Below, piece after piece: positions 33,384 through 45,903 of a stretch of DNA of 64,000 nucleotides; the stretch's first letter is position 1, and the number at the start of each line of letters is the position of its first letter. The stretch comes from Saccharum officinarum. Its lineage: Eukaryota > Streptophyta > Magnoliopsida > Poales > Poaceae. A program made the position numbers and the translations under genes. The notes beneath the pieces are model-generated. The model did no database searches, had not been told where the DNA came from, and saw nothing but the letters and a program-made list of their open reading frames with translations. The stretch lies in assembly GCA_020631735.1 (NCBI GenBank), contig CM036199.1:21245553-21309552 (forward strand), written 5' to 3'.

Positions 33384-33981
33384 TTAGAGGGATTCTCCCT
33401 CTAATTCTTCCAAGTCTCTAAGTCTTCTCATACCAATGCCCTCGACACATTTACGGAATGCGGAGTATGGTAGAGATTTTATAAATAAATCTGCCAGATT
33501 ATTATATGACTTAGTTTGCAAGATTTCAATTTCTCCATTCTTTTGGAGCTCACGGGGATAGAATAATTTGGGAATAATATGCTTAGTCATATTACTCTTA
33601 ATATAACCTGATTTCATTTATGTAACACATGCCGAATTATTCTCAAAGATAATTGTAGGTGTCTCAAGTGCACCAATACCATATGGTTGTATTACATGGT
33701 TTATCATTCTGTGAAGCCATACACATTCGCGTGATGCTTCATATAAATCAATTATTTTAGAACGATTGGTGGAAGTAGACACCAAAGTCTGCTTTGAAGA
33801 CTTCTAAGATATTGTTGTTTCACCTTGCAAAAATACAAAGTCTGTTTGTGATCTGCCATTGTCGGGATCTGATAAGTAACCAGTATCTGTATATCCTAAC
33901 AAAATTAGATCTTGATTTCTACTATAGAATAATCCAAGATCTCTAGTGCCATTGAGGTATCTCAAAACGGTTTTGACTACT
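33384..33981 (-). pseudogene. Copia element A, RNase H end
   Basis: The minus-strand frame contains NLADLFIKSLPYSAFRKCVE and IGMRRLRDLEE, the usual C-terminal end of Copia polyproteins. Upstream (33800-33981) the frame reads YTDTGYLSDPDNG-like residues and a stop. It continues the reading of 44517 onward on the far side of element B. Confidence 0.75.
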
Positions 33982-35911
33982 TGAAAGTCCTATGTTTGGT
34001 GTTGGTAATTAGTGACAATGCCTAAGTACTAATCTTATGCCTAAGTTGTATGTAGCATATGAGGATTAGTACATTCCAAGGTTGGTGGCAAGATGAACAT
34101 GGTGATCATGATGGCCACACTTGGGTTTGGATGCAACCCTATGTGATCAAGGCAAAGGTATATGCTTAAGGGTTGTGTTTTAGTAACCAAGACACCTAGT
34201 GGGTGTGGTTACATTATAGGATAGATAGCCGTACTATAAAGAGGGGAATAACACGGCTATTGAACTCCTAAGTGCCTCTAGATGTGTATTTCATAATCAT
34301 ATGCATTCGGATAGAACTAATATCGCCTCGAAAAATGATTGTGAAAATGGTAACACACTCACACATGACGAAGATCACTTGGTGATGTTGGCACGCAAGC
34401 TCGGCGGGATTCAAGCATTTTTGAGAAGTTGAAACGACTATTTTCCACTACGCCGAAAGTCCGGAAAAGAAACAGAGGCGAACGGAGGTCACAGAGGTGA
34501 CCGGACGCTGAACCGGACGCGGTCCTTGCATGACCAGACGCGTCCGGTCAGTGTTCAGTGTATGCGCGTTTTTCAGTTCGATGATCGGACGCGAGGCGCG
34601 TCCGGTCACTGATGATCGGACGCGTCCGGTCGTTCAGGGAGCTTACTAGACTCTAACCGGACGCTGGCACTGTCGCGTCCGGTCATGTTTCTTCAGCACG
34701 TCCGGTCATTGTTCCTTTGAGCGCTGCTCAGACGACCAGCGCGTCCGGTCATTCTCGGGACCAGCGCGTCCGGTCGTTTCCAGCGCGTCTGGTCTGCGCG
34801 ATGAGCGTGTCCGGTCATTGCTTCGCAGTTAGCCGTTGCGCGACCGGCACGTCCGGTCGTTTGGACCAGCGCGTCCGGTCAGTGTTTCACGTGTTAGCCG
34901 TTGGGCAACCGGCGCGTCCGGTAAGTTGGACCAGCGCGTCCGGTCAGCGCGATTTCGGCTGTTTAAGTTTCTAACGGCTCTATTCAAAGGGTTACGTCTA
35001 TAAATACTCGTTGGCCGACTCAAGGCTCTCTCTCTTGGACTCTCTTGAACATTTGACATACTTGTGAGCACTTTGAGCTAAGCAACTCCCCTCCCACTCA
35101 TCTCTCTTGCTTCTTTGCATATTCAAAGTGAGATTGAGTGATCCAAGTGTATTTGCATTGTGAGATAGCATCTAGTTGGCACTTGGTGGTTGATTTGCTA
35201 CGGGATTCTTGTTTCTCTTGGTGGTTGCCGCCACCTAGATGGCTTGAAGCAGCTTGGAGGCGTTGGCAAGAGTTGGTGATTGTTCTTGGCCACCTCCGGT
35301 GATTGTGAGGGGTTTGTGCCTACCTCGGCAAAGCGCCAAAGGCAACATTAGTAAATTGCTTCGTGTCATTGCAACCTTTTTCCATTTGGTAGGTTCTTGT
35401 GGCGCCTTTTGAGAGGCTCGGTGTGTGACCGATTAGCCACCAAACCACGTGGTGAAGAGGGACACAACGGGGACTAGCGTGCCGGCAAGCACGTGAACCT
35501 CAGGATAAATCTTCGTGTCATCATTCTTATTGTGTTTGATCGATCCTGGTGGTTGTGTATTGTGGTATTCATCTCTTGATCATATTGATTGGTTGGCTCA
35601 ATACTTCACCCCTCGGTGATACCCTCCTAACTCTCTCTTGCATCAATTTCTTAGTTACCTTGCTAGCTTGTTAGTGTTACCCTTAGCTTGTGTAGCTAGC
35701 TAGCTTTAGTTGTAGTTAAGTTGTGCGGTTTGACTTGTGCGGTTGAGTGCAAATATGCTAGAATTGTGAATTGGTTAGGTGGCTTGCAAACACCCCGTAG
35801 GCTAAGCAAAACTTGCATCTCGCTACTTGTTATATTGATAAACTTGTTTAGCTTGTCTTTGTAGAAATTTTTAAAAGGCTATTCACCCCCTCTAGCCATC
35901 AAGACCTTTCA
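33982..35911 (+). repeat. 5' LTR of Copia element B
   Basis: U3 contains a GC-rich array (about 34500-34950) with at least twelve CGCGTCCGGTC-type units plus inverted ACCGGACGC units. The array ends about 50 bp before the TATA box TATAAATA (34999-35006). Compared with the 3' LTR it lacks about 60 bp near 34395 and has an extra 14 bp near 35735. Confidence 0.9.
34999..35006 (+). promoter_or_regulatory. TATA box of Copia element B promoter
   Basis: TATAAATA, placed just downstream of the GC-rich motif array and upstream of CTCTCTCTTGGACTC; the equivalent box in the 3' LTR is at 43612-43619. The transcript (R region) would start about 30 bp further on. Confidence 0.65.
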
Positions 35912-35965
35912 AGTGGTATCGAAGCCGTGGTCACCGTTTGTAAGGCTTAACAACCTCGGTATAAG

Positions 35966-38158
35966 ATGGCTCAAGTTATGTTCAATCATGTAAATGGCAA
36001 GCCTCTATTCTTTGATGGTGTCTCTTCCTTTGATCATTGGAAAAGGAAGATGAAGCAATATCTAGGTAATATACATGAGAAGGTTTGGGATGTGACCAAA
36101 GAAGGATACATTATTCTTGATGAGGAAAACCCCACTCCCAATGACCGCATCAACAAACAATGCAATACGGCGGCACTTGACACAATCTATCGTGCCATTG
36201 ATGACAAAGTATTTGAGCAAATCAAAGATCTTGAAAAGGCAAATGAGCTTTGGATAAGGCTTGAAGAAACATATGAAGGCACTTCAACGGTAAAAAGTGC
36301 CAAACTATATATGCTCAAGGACAAGTTCTCCATATTCAAGATGAAGGATGATGAATCCATCCCAGAGATGTTCTATAGGCTCCAAGTCATTGTCAATGAT
36401 CTCAAGGGGCTTGGGGAGAAGGTTGAGGACAAGGACTTCTCACACAAGTTCTTGATGTGCTTACCCAAAAAGTTTGCCACCTTGAGAAGAATGATCTTTA
36501 GAGAGGGATTGGACAAGGTTAAACCAACCAATATGCTTGGAGATATAATGACCGATGCCCAATACAATGATGATGAAGATGAGGTAGAAGAGAAGAAGGA
36601 GACCAAGGTCAAGCAAGAGAAGCCCATTGCATTTAAGGCTTCATCCTCTAAGGGCAAGAGCAAGGTGGAGAGTGATGATGATGATCCATTCAATGATGAG
36701 ACCATGGCCCTCCTTATGCACAAGATGGGAAGGTTCATGAAGAAGAAAGGATATGGGGCAAGGAAGAGGAGAGACACTATAAAGGCAAAGACTCTTTGCT
36801 ACAATTGCAATAGCCCCGATCACATAGTGGCGGATTGCCCCTATGAAGATAAGAGATTTCATAATGGGGACTTGAAGCTCAAGAAGAACAAGAAGGATAT
36901 GAAAGAGAATGAGAAGAAAGCAAAGAAGAGTTTCACTTTCAACAAGAAGAAGAAGGGTGGTGGTTATGTAGTCACTTGGGATAGTGACAACTCTGATAGT
37001 GATGATGATGAAAGCTCTAGTGATGATGAGAGGACCACTCGGCGAGCCATTGCAAACATCGCCCTCTCCAACAAGCCATCCATCTTCGACACTACATCGA
37101 CATGCCTTATGGCCAAACCTACCAAGGGAAAATATGATAGTGATGATGATTCTTGTGCTAGTGATGATTGTAGGAGTGATGATGAGGAGGATGAGGACTA
37201 CTCCAAGGATGATCTATTGGGCATAATAGATCAAATGAGCAAGGGCTACAAGAGGACAACCAAGAAATATAAAATCTTGGAATAAGAGCTCATTGCCAAG
37301 AGCAATGAAAATGATGCCTTGATGGAGGAGCTTATTGCTCTCAAAAAGAGTAAGGAGTGCAAAGGAATTGAACAAGAGCTCAAAGCTCTTAGGAAATCCT
37401 TTGATGAGCTAGAGGCTTCTCGTGAGTGTCTAAAGGAAGACCACGAGGATCTTGAAATTGCTCACACTAGGCTTAAGGAAGCCCACTCCACTCTACTTGA
37501 GCTCATCAAGGAAAAGGACCTCAAGTTGGAGAAGCTCATGAAGGAAGCTAAGGAGGAGCAAGTGATTGTCACTTGTGACATTGGACTAACATGTGATATT
37601 ATTGATGATTCTTTATTTGTTGGTCCTACTAATGCTTCATGTAGCTCATCATCATCCACCACAACCAACCCTATCTCTACTACTAGTGATTCATCACTTG
37701 TGGTTGAGAATGAGACTCTTAAGAGAGAGGTGGATGATCTCACCCGCGCATTAGGCAATGCCTATGGTGGGGATGCCCGCTTGCTAAAATGCTTGGGTAG
37801 CCAAAGGTTCTCTCTTAACAAAGAGGGATTGTGCTATACTCCCAAGAAGGGCAAGGCGGCCTTTGCTACTCCAAAGCCTCGTTTTATGAAGGGCAATGGT
37901 CATTATTGCAATAGATGCAAGCAAGTTGGGCATCTAGAGATTAATTGTAATAAAATGAATAAGAACAAGAAAAATGCTAATGTACCTTACATTCCCTTTG
38001 ATTCTTGTTATGTGCTTACCAAGGGTGAGAAAGGTGTGCATGCTAGGTTTGTTGGTACACCAATTGTGGGCCCAAAGAAGAAGGCCATTTGGGTACCAAA
38101 GAGCTTAGTGACTAACCTCCAAGGACCCAAACAAGTATGGGTACCTAAGAAATATTAA
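35966..38158 (+). pseudogene. Copia element B gag, interrupted by one in-frame stop
   Basis: The frame starts MAQVMFNHVNGKPLFFDGVS and has the capsid region FDHWKRKMKQYL and a zinc knuckle CYNCNSPDHIVADC at about residue 277. It is broken by a TAA at 37283-37285, then continues in the same frame with a long Glu/Lys coiled coil. A second knuckle-like CNRCKQVGHLEINC follows near 37908, and the frame ends at 38156-38158 (WVPKKY). Acidic Asp/Ser repeats (SDSDDDESSSDDE) lie before the stop. The second stop, at the gag-pol border, may be natural for the lineage. Confidence 0.85.
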
Positions 38159-38200
38159 ATTGTTTTGTAGGTAAATTACAAGGCCGGAGGAAGGCATTGG

Positions 38201-41200
38201 GTGCTTGATAGTGGGTGCTCTCAACATATGACCGGTGATTCAAGAATGTTCAACTCTCTCAAATCAAATGATAGTGGCATTGATAGCATCACATTTGGTG
38301 ACAATAGCAAGGGTGATGTAAAGGCTCTTGGAAGGATTGCAATCTCTAATGATCATAGCATTTCCAATGTGCTCTTAGTTGAAAAGTTGAACTTCAATCT
38401 TCTCTCGGTTGCTCAATTGTGTGATCTCGGTTTCAAGTGCATATTTAGTGTTGATGATGTGGAGATAGTTAGTGTTGATGGATCTAACTTGATCTTCAAA
38501 GGCTTTAGATATGAGAATCTATACTTGGTTGATTTCAATGCTAGTGACACTCAACTTTCAACATGTTTGCTCACCAAATCAAGTATGGGTTGGTTATGGC
38601 ATAGAAGACTTGGTCATGTTGGCATGAAGCAATTGAATAAGTTAGTGAAGCATGACTTAGTTAGAGGCTTGAAGGATGTCACATTTGAGAAAGATAAGCT
38701 ATGTAGTGATGTCAAGCCGGAAAGCAAGTGGGCAACACTCATCCATTGAAGAGCATTATGAGTACTTCCAAGGCATTTGAGTTGTTGCACATGGATCTAT
38801 TTGGGCCAACTACCTACACAAGCATTGGTGGCAACAAGTATGGCTTTATGATTGTGGATGATTTCACTAGATACACATGGGTATTCTTTCTTGGGGACAA
38901 AAGTGATGTATTTGACATATTCAAGAAGTTCATCAAGAGAGTGCAAAATGAATTTGAGACCACAATCAAGAAAGTAAGAAGTGACAATGGAAGTGAGTTT
39001 AGAAACACAAGAGTTGATAAGCTATGTGATGAGCTTGGAATCAAACATCAATTCTCGGCTAAGTATACACCTCAATCAAATGGCCTAGTTGAGAGGAAGA
39101 ATAAAACCTTAATTGATATGGCAAGATCAATGTTGAATGAGTATAATGTGAGTCATTCATTTTGGGCCGAAGCAATCAACACAGCTTGCTTCTATAGCAA
39201 CCGTCTCTATTGACACAAGTTTTTAGAGAAGACACCATATGAGATCTTAAATGGAAGAAAGCCCAACATTGCATACTTTCGGGTATTTGGTTGCAAATGC
39301 TACATCTTGAAGAAGGGCACTAGATTGAGCAAGTTTGAGAAGAAATATGATGATGGCTTCCTACTTGGTTACTCAACTACTAGCAAAGCTTATAGAGTAT
39401 GGAACCTAGCTAGTGGACAACTTGAAGAAGTGCATGATGTTGAGTTTGATGAAACAAATGGTTCTCAAGATGAAGAAGATAACTTGGATGATGTAAGAGG
39501 AACTCAATTGACTAATGCTATGAAAGAAATGGATATTGGTGACATTAGGCCAAAGCAAGTGATTGATGTGGATGACAACAAAGATCAAGTGCTCCAAAGT
39601 CCAATAACTCAAGCTAGTGGTTCTCTAATGCAAAATCAAGCTAGTACATCATCTCAAGTGCAACAAGATCAACAAGTGGCTAGTTCATCATCTCTAACTT
39701 ATGATCAGCATCAACATCCAAGCAACCAAGTCCAAGTGCTTCAACCAACTAACATTGCAAGAGACCATCCATTGGATTCCATCATTGGTGACATACAAAG
39801 GGGAGTTCAAACTAGATCAAGATTAGCATCATTTTGTGCTCACTCTTTTTTTGTGTCAATGGAAGAACCCAAAGACATTGATAGAGCATTGAGAGATCCG
39901 GATTGGGTAAATGCAATGCATGAAGAGCTCAACAACTTTAAGAGAAATGAAGTATGGGAACTAGTTGAGAGGCATAAGGATCACAATGTCATTGGAACAA
40001 GATAGGTCTTTCGCAACAAGCAAGATCAAGATGGAATAGTAGTAAAGAACAAAGCAAGACTAGTGGCTCAAGGTTACACATAAATAGAGGGTCTTGACTT
40101 TGGTGAAACTTATGCCCCAGTTGTAAGATTGAAAGCAATTAGGATCTTACTTGCCTATGCTTGTGCTCACAATATCAAGTTATATCAAATGGATGTGAAG
40201 AGTGTATTTCTCAATGGGTACATTCAAGAGGAGGTGTATGTGGAGCAACCTCCCAGTTTTAAAGATGACAAGAAACCCAATCATGTCTACAAATTGAGAA
40301 AAGCTTTGTATGGATTGAAGCAAGCACCTAGAGCATGGTATGAAAGATTGAGGGACTTCTTGCTATCCAAAGGTTTTGTCATAGGCAAAGTTGATACAAC
40401 ACTATTCACCAAGAAGATTGGGAAAGACTTATTTGTATTGCAAATATATGTTCATGATATCATATTCGGTTCAACCAATCAAGATTATTGTGATGGTTTT
40501 GGAAAAAAATGATGGCAAAGGAATTTGAAATGTCAATGATTGGTGAACTTAGTTTCTTTCTTGGACTTCAAATCAAACAAATGAAGGAAGGAACATTTGT
40601 GAGTCAAACTAAGTACATCAAAGATATGCTCAAGAAGTTTGGCATGGAAGATGCAAAGAGTATTACAACCCCAATGGGAACAAATGGAAGTTTGGATAGT
40701 GACAAGAGTGGCAACATGGTGGATCAAAAGCTATATAGATCAATGATTGGTAGTCTACTCTATGTGACGGCATCAAGGCCCGATGTGATGTTTAGTGTAT
40801 GCATGTGTGCAAGATTTCAAGCCTCACCAAGAGAAAGTCATTTGAAGGCAACAAAGAGAATATTGAGGTACTTAAAGCATACACAAGATGTCGGTTTGTG
40901 GTATCCCAAAGGTGCAAGCTTTGAGCTAGTTGGATATTCGGACTCCGACTATGCCGGTGACAAAGTGGAAAGAAAGAGCACTTCCAGGACTTGTCAATTG
41001 TTAGGAAGATCACTTGTCTCATGGTCATCCAAGAAGCAAAATAGTATTGCACTATCTACTGCCGAGGCCGAATACATCGCCGTGGGTAGTTGTTGTGCAC
41101 AAATCTTGTGGATGAAGGCAACATTGAAGGATTTTGGAATCAATTTCAAGAATGTGCTATTGCTATGTGACAATGAAAGTGCAGTGAAGCTAACCAACAA

Positions 41201-41402
41201 TCCGATTCAACATCAAAGAACAAAGCATATTGATGTTCGTCATCACTTTATTAGAGATTATCAACAAAAGGGTGATATTGCTATTGAGAGTGTGGGCACC
41301 GAAGATCAATTAGTCGATCTATTCACCAAGCCACTTGATGAGAAGAGATTTCACAAGCTAAAGAATGAGTTGAACATGCTTGACTTCTCCAACATGAGTT
41401 GA
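38201..41402 (+). pseudogene. Copia element B pol (protease, integrase, RT, RNase H), multiply broken
   Basis: The protease motif LDSGCSQHMTG is at the start. The integrase region has WHRRLGHVG, then the D-D-E residues in LLHMDLFGP, RSDNGSEF and GLVERKNKT. The RT has QMDVKSVFLNGYIQEEVYVE and LYGLKQAPRAWYERL, and RNase H has STAEAEYIA and DNESAVKL; the frame ends LDFSNMS. Lesions: frameshift near 38710, stops at 39211, 40003 and 40081, and a two-base frameshift near 40508. The RT active-site box reads YVHD, with His in place of the first catalytic Asp. The element cannot make a functional polyprotein. Confidence 0.9.
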
Positions 41403-42530
41403 TGCACCCCATATATGACATGCCTCTCCTTCGAGCCCCAAGGTATAATTGGTTGACATGTCATACATTCTATGCTAAGGACTTGTTTAGTGCATCTAGT
41501 CATAATTTACATGTTCTAGGCTCATTCATGAAAATCAAATAAATTTGAAGTTTATATGGTGCCACTATTGTTTCCATGACTTGTATGATCTAGTGGTAGC
41601 ATATAACTTGTTTAAATAGCTTGTGATCCTAAGTGTTTAATCTAGATCACTTGTCTAAATATTTGCTTCAACATGGTGCATGATAACCCTTCTAGTGAGG
41701 TGTGAAGAAGCTTGCCCTTGGATCAAACCGAAATATTTTATTTATGCAAGCAATCTAGGTTGAATCACAAACTTGATCCTCACCCCATATTTCAACATGA
41801 TAATCTATCTAAAGTTTGCTCTTTGTGGTCAATTGGTGCCAAAGGGGGAGAAAATGTTGTTCACAAAGATAGAACTCAAAGGGAGAGAAGCACAAAGGGA
41901 ATAATTGATAAAAGAAGGGGATCAACTAAAATTTTGAGCACACAAGTAGGGGGAGCAAGCTCTTAAACATGAATGTTGCATTTACATGTGCACTTCATAT
42001 GTATGATGCATAGTTATGCATTTCTTTTTCTCTGATACTTTGCTTGTGTGGTAACTTGCTAGTATACAATTGAAAGGTGTATTGAGGTACTAGCATGAAT
42101 AGGAAGTAATTAGATTTTTCTTGCTTCATATTTTTCAAAGTTGTACTAGAGCCTTGCTTATAATGTTGATCTCACGAGGTTTCTAGTTATGTTTGTGTTT
42201 TTCCAAGTGGAATCTAACTACACAAGGTGCTAAGATGGTATTTATCGCTACTCCGATGGTATCACGCTTCAAAGGTCTATAATCTCAAACACTTAGCACC
42301 TATTGGTAGTCAATGCTCCTATACTTTCCTATCTAACATGTATGCTTCCAAAATCCAAACATATAGCATACATGTAGGGGGAGCCATTGCTATCAATTTG
42401 AATTCATGATCACATGTCCATAATTCTTACACATGGTAATATACTTGGACAATGTGACATGGGTTCAATCAAAATTTTATCATAATATCTTTGTGAAAGG
42501 TTTGTCACCAATTACCAACAAGGGGGAGAT
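41403..42530 (+). other. Copia element B 3' non-coding spacer
   Basis: About 1.1 kb between pol and the 3' LTR with several AAGGGGGAG purine tracts (41844, 41948, 42377, 42520). SIRE-type elements may carry an env-like frame here; none longer than about 80 residues is visible. Confidence 0.6.
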
Positions 42531-44511
42531 TGAAAGTCCTATGTTTGGTGTTGGTAATTAGTGACAATGCCTAAGTACTAATCTTATGCCTAAGTTATAT
42601 GTAGCATATGAGGATTAGTATATTCCAAGGTTGGTGGCAAGATGGACATGGTGATCATGATGGCCACACTTGGGTTTGGATGCAACCCTACGTGATCAAG
42701 GCAAAGGTATATGCTTAAGGGTTGTGTTTTAGTAACCAAGACACCTAGTGGGTGTGGTTACATTATAGGATAGATAGCCGTACTATAAAGAGGGGAATAA
42801 CGCGGCTATTGAACTCCTAAGTGCCTCTAGATGTGTATTTCATAATCATATGCATTCAGATAGAACTAATATCGCCTTGAAAAATGATTGTGAAAATGCT
42901 AACACACTCACACATGACGAAGATCACTTGGTGATGTTGGCACGTTTGCGAAGGCGGTGGAGTTTGAGCGGTAGAGAGGGTTTGGGATCCTCTCTCCCTC
43001 CCGCCGAGCTTGCGAGACGGGATTCAAGCGTTTTCGAGAAGTTGAAACGACTATTTTCCACTACGCCGAAAGTCTGGAAAAGAAACAGAGGCGAACGGAG
43101 GTCACAGAGGTGACCGGACGCTGAACCGGACGCGGTCCTCGCATGACCGGACGCGTTCGGTCAGTGTTCAGTGTATGCGCGTTTTTCAGTTCGATGATCA
43201 GACGCGAGGCGCGTCCGGTCACTGATGATCGGACGCGTCCGGTCGTTCAGGGAGCTTACTGGACTCTAACCGGACGCTGGCACTGTCGCGTCCGGTCATG
43301 TTTCTTCAGCGCGTCCGGTCGTTGTTTCTTTGAGCGCTGCTCAGGCGACCAGCGCGTTCGGTCATTCTCGGGACCAGCGCGTCCGGTCGTTTCCAGCGCG
43401 TCCGGTCTGCGCGATGAGCGCGTCCGGTCGTTGCTTCGCAGTTAGCCGTTGCGTGACCGGCGCGTCCGGTCGTTTGGACTAGCGCGTCCGGTCAGTGTTT
43501 CACGTGTTAGCCGTTGGGCAACCGACGCGTCCGGTCAGTTGGACCAGCGCGTCCGGTCAGCGCGATTTCGGCTGTTTAAGTTTCTAACGGCTCTATTCAA
43601 AGGGGTACGTCTATAAATACTCGTTGGCCAGCTCAAGGCTCTCTCTCTTGGACTCTCTTGAACATTTGACATACTTGTGAGAACTTTGAGCTAAGCAACT
43701 CCCCTCCCACTCATCTCTCTTGCTTCTTTACATATTCAAAGTGAGATTGAGTGATCCAAGTGCATTTGCATTGTGAAATAGCATCTAGTTGGCACTTGGT
43801 GGTTGATTTGCTACGGGATTCTTGTTTCTCTTGGTGGTTGCCGCCACCTAGACAGCTTGAAGCAGCTTGGAGGCGTTGGCAAGAGTTGGTGATTGTTCTT
43901 GGCCACCTCCGGTGATTGTGAGGGGTTTGTGCCTACCTCGGCGAAGCGCCAAGGGCAACATTAGTAAATTGCTTCGTGTCATTGCAACCTTTTGCCATTT
44001 GGTAGGTTCTTGTGGCGCCTTTTGAGAGGCTCAGTGTGTGACCGATTAGCCACCGAACCACGTGGTGAAGAGGGACACAACGGGGACTAGCGTGCCGGCA
44101 AGCACGTGAACCTCGGGATAAATCTTCGTGTCATCATTCTTATTGTGTTTGATCGATCCCGGTGGTTGTGTATTGTGGTATTCATCTCTTGATCATATTG
44201 ATTGGTTGGCTCAATACTTCGCCCCTCGGTGATACCCTCCTAACTCTCTCTTGCATTAATTTCTTAGTTACCTTGCTAGCTTGTTAGTGTTACTCTTAGC
44301 TTGTGTAGCTAGCTAGCTTTAGTTGTAGTTAAGTTGTGCGGTTGAGTGCAAATATACTAGAATTGTGAATTGGTTAGGTGGCTTGCAAACACCCCGTAGG
44401 CTAAGCAAAACTTGCATCTTGCTACTTGTTATATTGATAAACTTGTTTAGCTTGTCTTTGTAGAAATTTTTAAAAGGCTATTCACCCCCCTCTAGCCATC
44501 AAGACCTTTCA
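42531..44511 (+). repeat. 3' LTR of Copia element B
   Basis: Starts right after the purine tract. It carries the same motif array (about 43110-43565) and TATA box as the 5' LTR. It has an extra segment near 42944-43010 with GGCGGTGGAGTTTGAGCGG, absent from the 5' LTR. Confidence 0.9.
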
Positions 44512-44516
44512 CTACT

Positions 44517-45697
44517 ACGTCTTGCCAGCAAATTTACTGCAAATGCAATATCTGTGTGGGTGCTATTAACAAGATATATTAGTGCTCCAACGGCTCTAAG
44601 ATATGGGACATGTGGTCCCAATATTTCTTCTTCTTCTTCCCGTGGTCTAAAAGGATCATTTTCAACATTTAAGGATCTTACTACCATTGGGGTTTTGTTG
44701 GATATGACTTGTCCATATTGAATTTCTCTAATACTTTCTGGACATAGGCAGCTTGGTATATAAATATACCAGAATGAAAGTGCTCAAGTTGTAAACCCAA
44801 GCAGAATTTGGTTTGACCCAAATCTTTCATTTTAAACTCCGTCTTTAAATGATGACGTGTTTCATTAATATCGGGTTTGTTGCCAATAATATTAAGATCA
44901 TCAACGCACACCGATATGATACAAAATCTTATAGATGATTTTTAATGAAGACATATGGACAATCATCATTATTTGTGTATCCCTTTAACTTTAGGAATTC
45001 ACTTAACCAATTGTACCACATTCGGGCCGACCGCTTTAAGCCATATAATGACTTCTGCAACTTGACGCAATACATGTTGTGATTTGTCTTGGGATTCGGT
45101 ATACTGATTCCATCAGAAACTTTCATGTATATATTAGAATCCAATGACCCATACAAATATGCGGTCACTATGTCCATCAACTGCATAGATAGATGATTTT
45201 GTACTACCAGCGATATTAAGTATCAGAACGTTATTCCGCTCATTACTGAAGAGCATGTTTCGTTGAAATCAACGCTAGGTCTTTGCGTAAAACCTTGTGC
45301 CACAAGTCTTGCTTTATATCTCACCACTTCGTTGTTTTCGTTCCTTTTACGGACGAAAACCCATTTGTATCCCACAGGGAAGATACCAGGGGGTGTTGGG
45401 ATTACGACCGAAAACACTTCCCTTTTATAAAGCGAGACAATCTCTGTTTCAATTGCTACCTTCCACTTATCCCAGTCCGAGCGCTTCTTGCACTTAGTCA
45501 TAGACTTAGGATCTGAATCAGTTTGAAGGATATTTGCAATTTGTTCAGAAAAATAAATGTCGACTATTATGGACTTACGATTATAAGACTCTCTAGTTGA
45601 GGGCATTTCCTGCTCCTGCAGCAGGCCCGGCGAACTCTCCGGCCAACTCCTTTTCTCGTGGCTTGTTAGCGTCAGCGGTGAGAGCGTGTGGATAACG
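44517..45697 (-). pseudogene. Copia element A, reverse transcriptase region
   Basis: Minus-strand frames contain WDKWKVAIETEIVSLYKREV, PVGYKWVFVRKRNENNEVV, RYKARLVAQGFTQ, MDIVTAYLYGSLDSNIYMKV, LYGLKRSARMWYNWLSEFL, CVDDLNIIGNKPDI and DLGQTKFCLGLQLE. These are ordinary Copia RT blocks, spread over three frames. The 5' LTR is followed by only about 100 bp before RT-upstream sequence, so gag, protease and integrase are missing. Confidence 0.85.
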
Positions 45698-45903
45698 TAT
45701 TGAAAGGAAAAGTGAAAGCGAAAGCGATCGATGAAAAGTGACCGATGTCTCCATTGATGAACAGTGTCTATACATATATACAAGCCCAAGGGGTGGTTGT
45801 CTATTAGTGAAAAGGTGTCTTTCTATGCCTATCCTGGAACTATCATTAGCAGTTGCTAACGACAAGATTAACTTAAATTGATCACTAAATAATAATATTA
45901 ACA
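45698..45903 (-). repeat. 5' LTR of Copia element A
   Basis: A 206-bp LTR. On the element strand it begins TGTTAATATT and ends CTTTCAATA; the following CGTTATCCACACG is the candidate primer-binding site. It has a 28-bp segment (around 45769) that the other LTR lacks. Confidence 0.8.

Larger units (their letters stand above)
33982..44511 (+). mobile_element. Plus-strand long-LTR Copia element B (SIRE/Maximus-like), TSD CTACT
   Basis: LTRs lie at 33982-35911 (1930 bp) and 42531-44511 (1981 bp); both begin TGAAAGTCC and end GACCTTTCA. The TSD is a perfect CTACT (33977-33981, 44512-44516). A primer-binding site, TGGTATCGAAGCC (35914-35926), is near the initiator-Met consensus, and a purine tract, AAGGGGGAGA, precedes the 3' LTR. 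Internal order is gag, protease, integrase, reverse transcriptase, RNase H, as in Copia. The lineage is inferred from LTR length and the long coiled-coil gag. Several stops and frameshifts show it is no longer autonomous. Confidence 0.9.
32802..45903 (-). mobile_element. Minus-strand Copia element A (deleted, hosts element B)
   Basis: Short LTRs lie at 45698-45903 (5' LTR) and 32802-32982 (3' LTR). They share GGAAAAGTGAAAGCGAAAGC and end TGTTAA...CAATA on the coding strand, i.e. TG/TA rather than TG/CA termini. The TSD is a perfect GTAAG (32797-32801, 45904-45908). A purine tract (CAAGGGAGAG) precedes the 3' LTR. Only the reverse transcriptase/RNase H part survives. The LTRs differ by a 28-bp indel near 45769. 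Its RNase H region is split by element B. It is non-autonomous by deletion. Confidence 0.85.

Noticed and set aside
34490..34974. Repeat array in the LTR considered as CRISPR-like or as a coding repeat
   Set aside because: There is no spacer/repeat regularity; units occur in both orientations and the array is duplicated in both LTRs of a retrotransposon. The open frames across it are only a result of lacking AT-rich stops.
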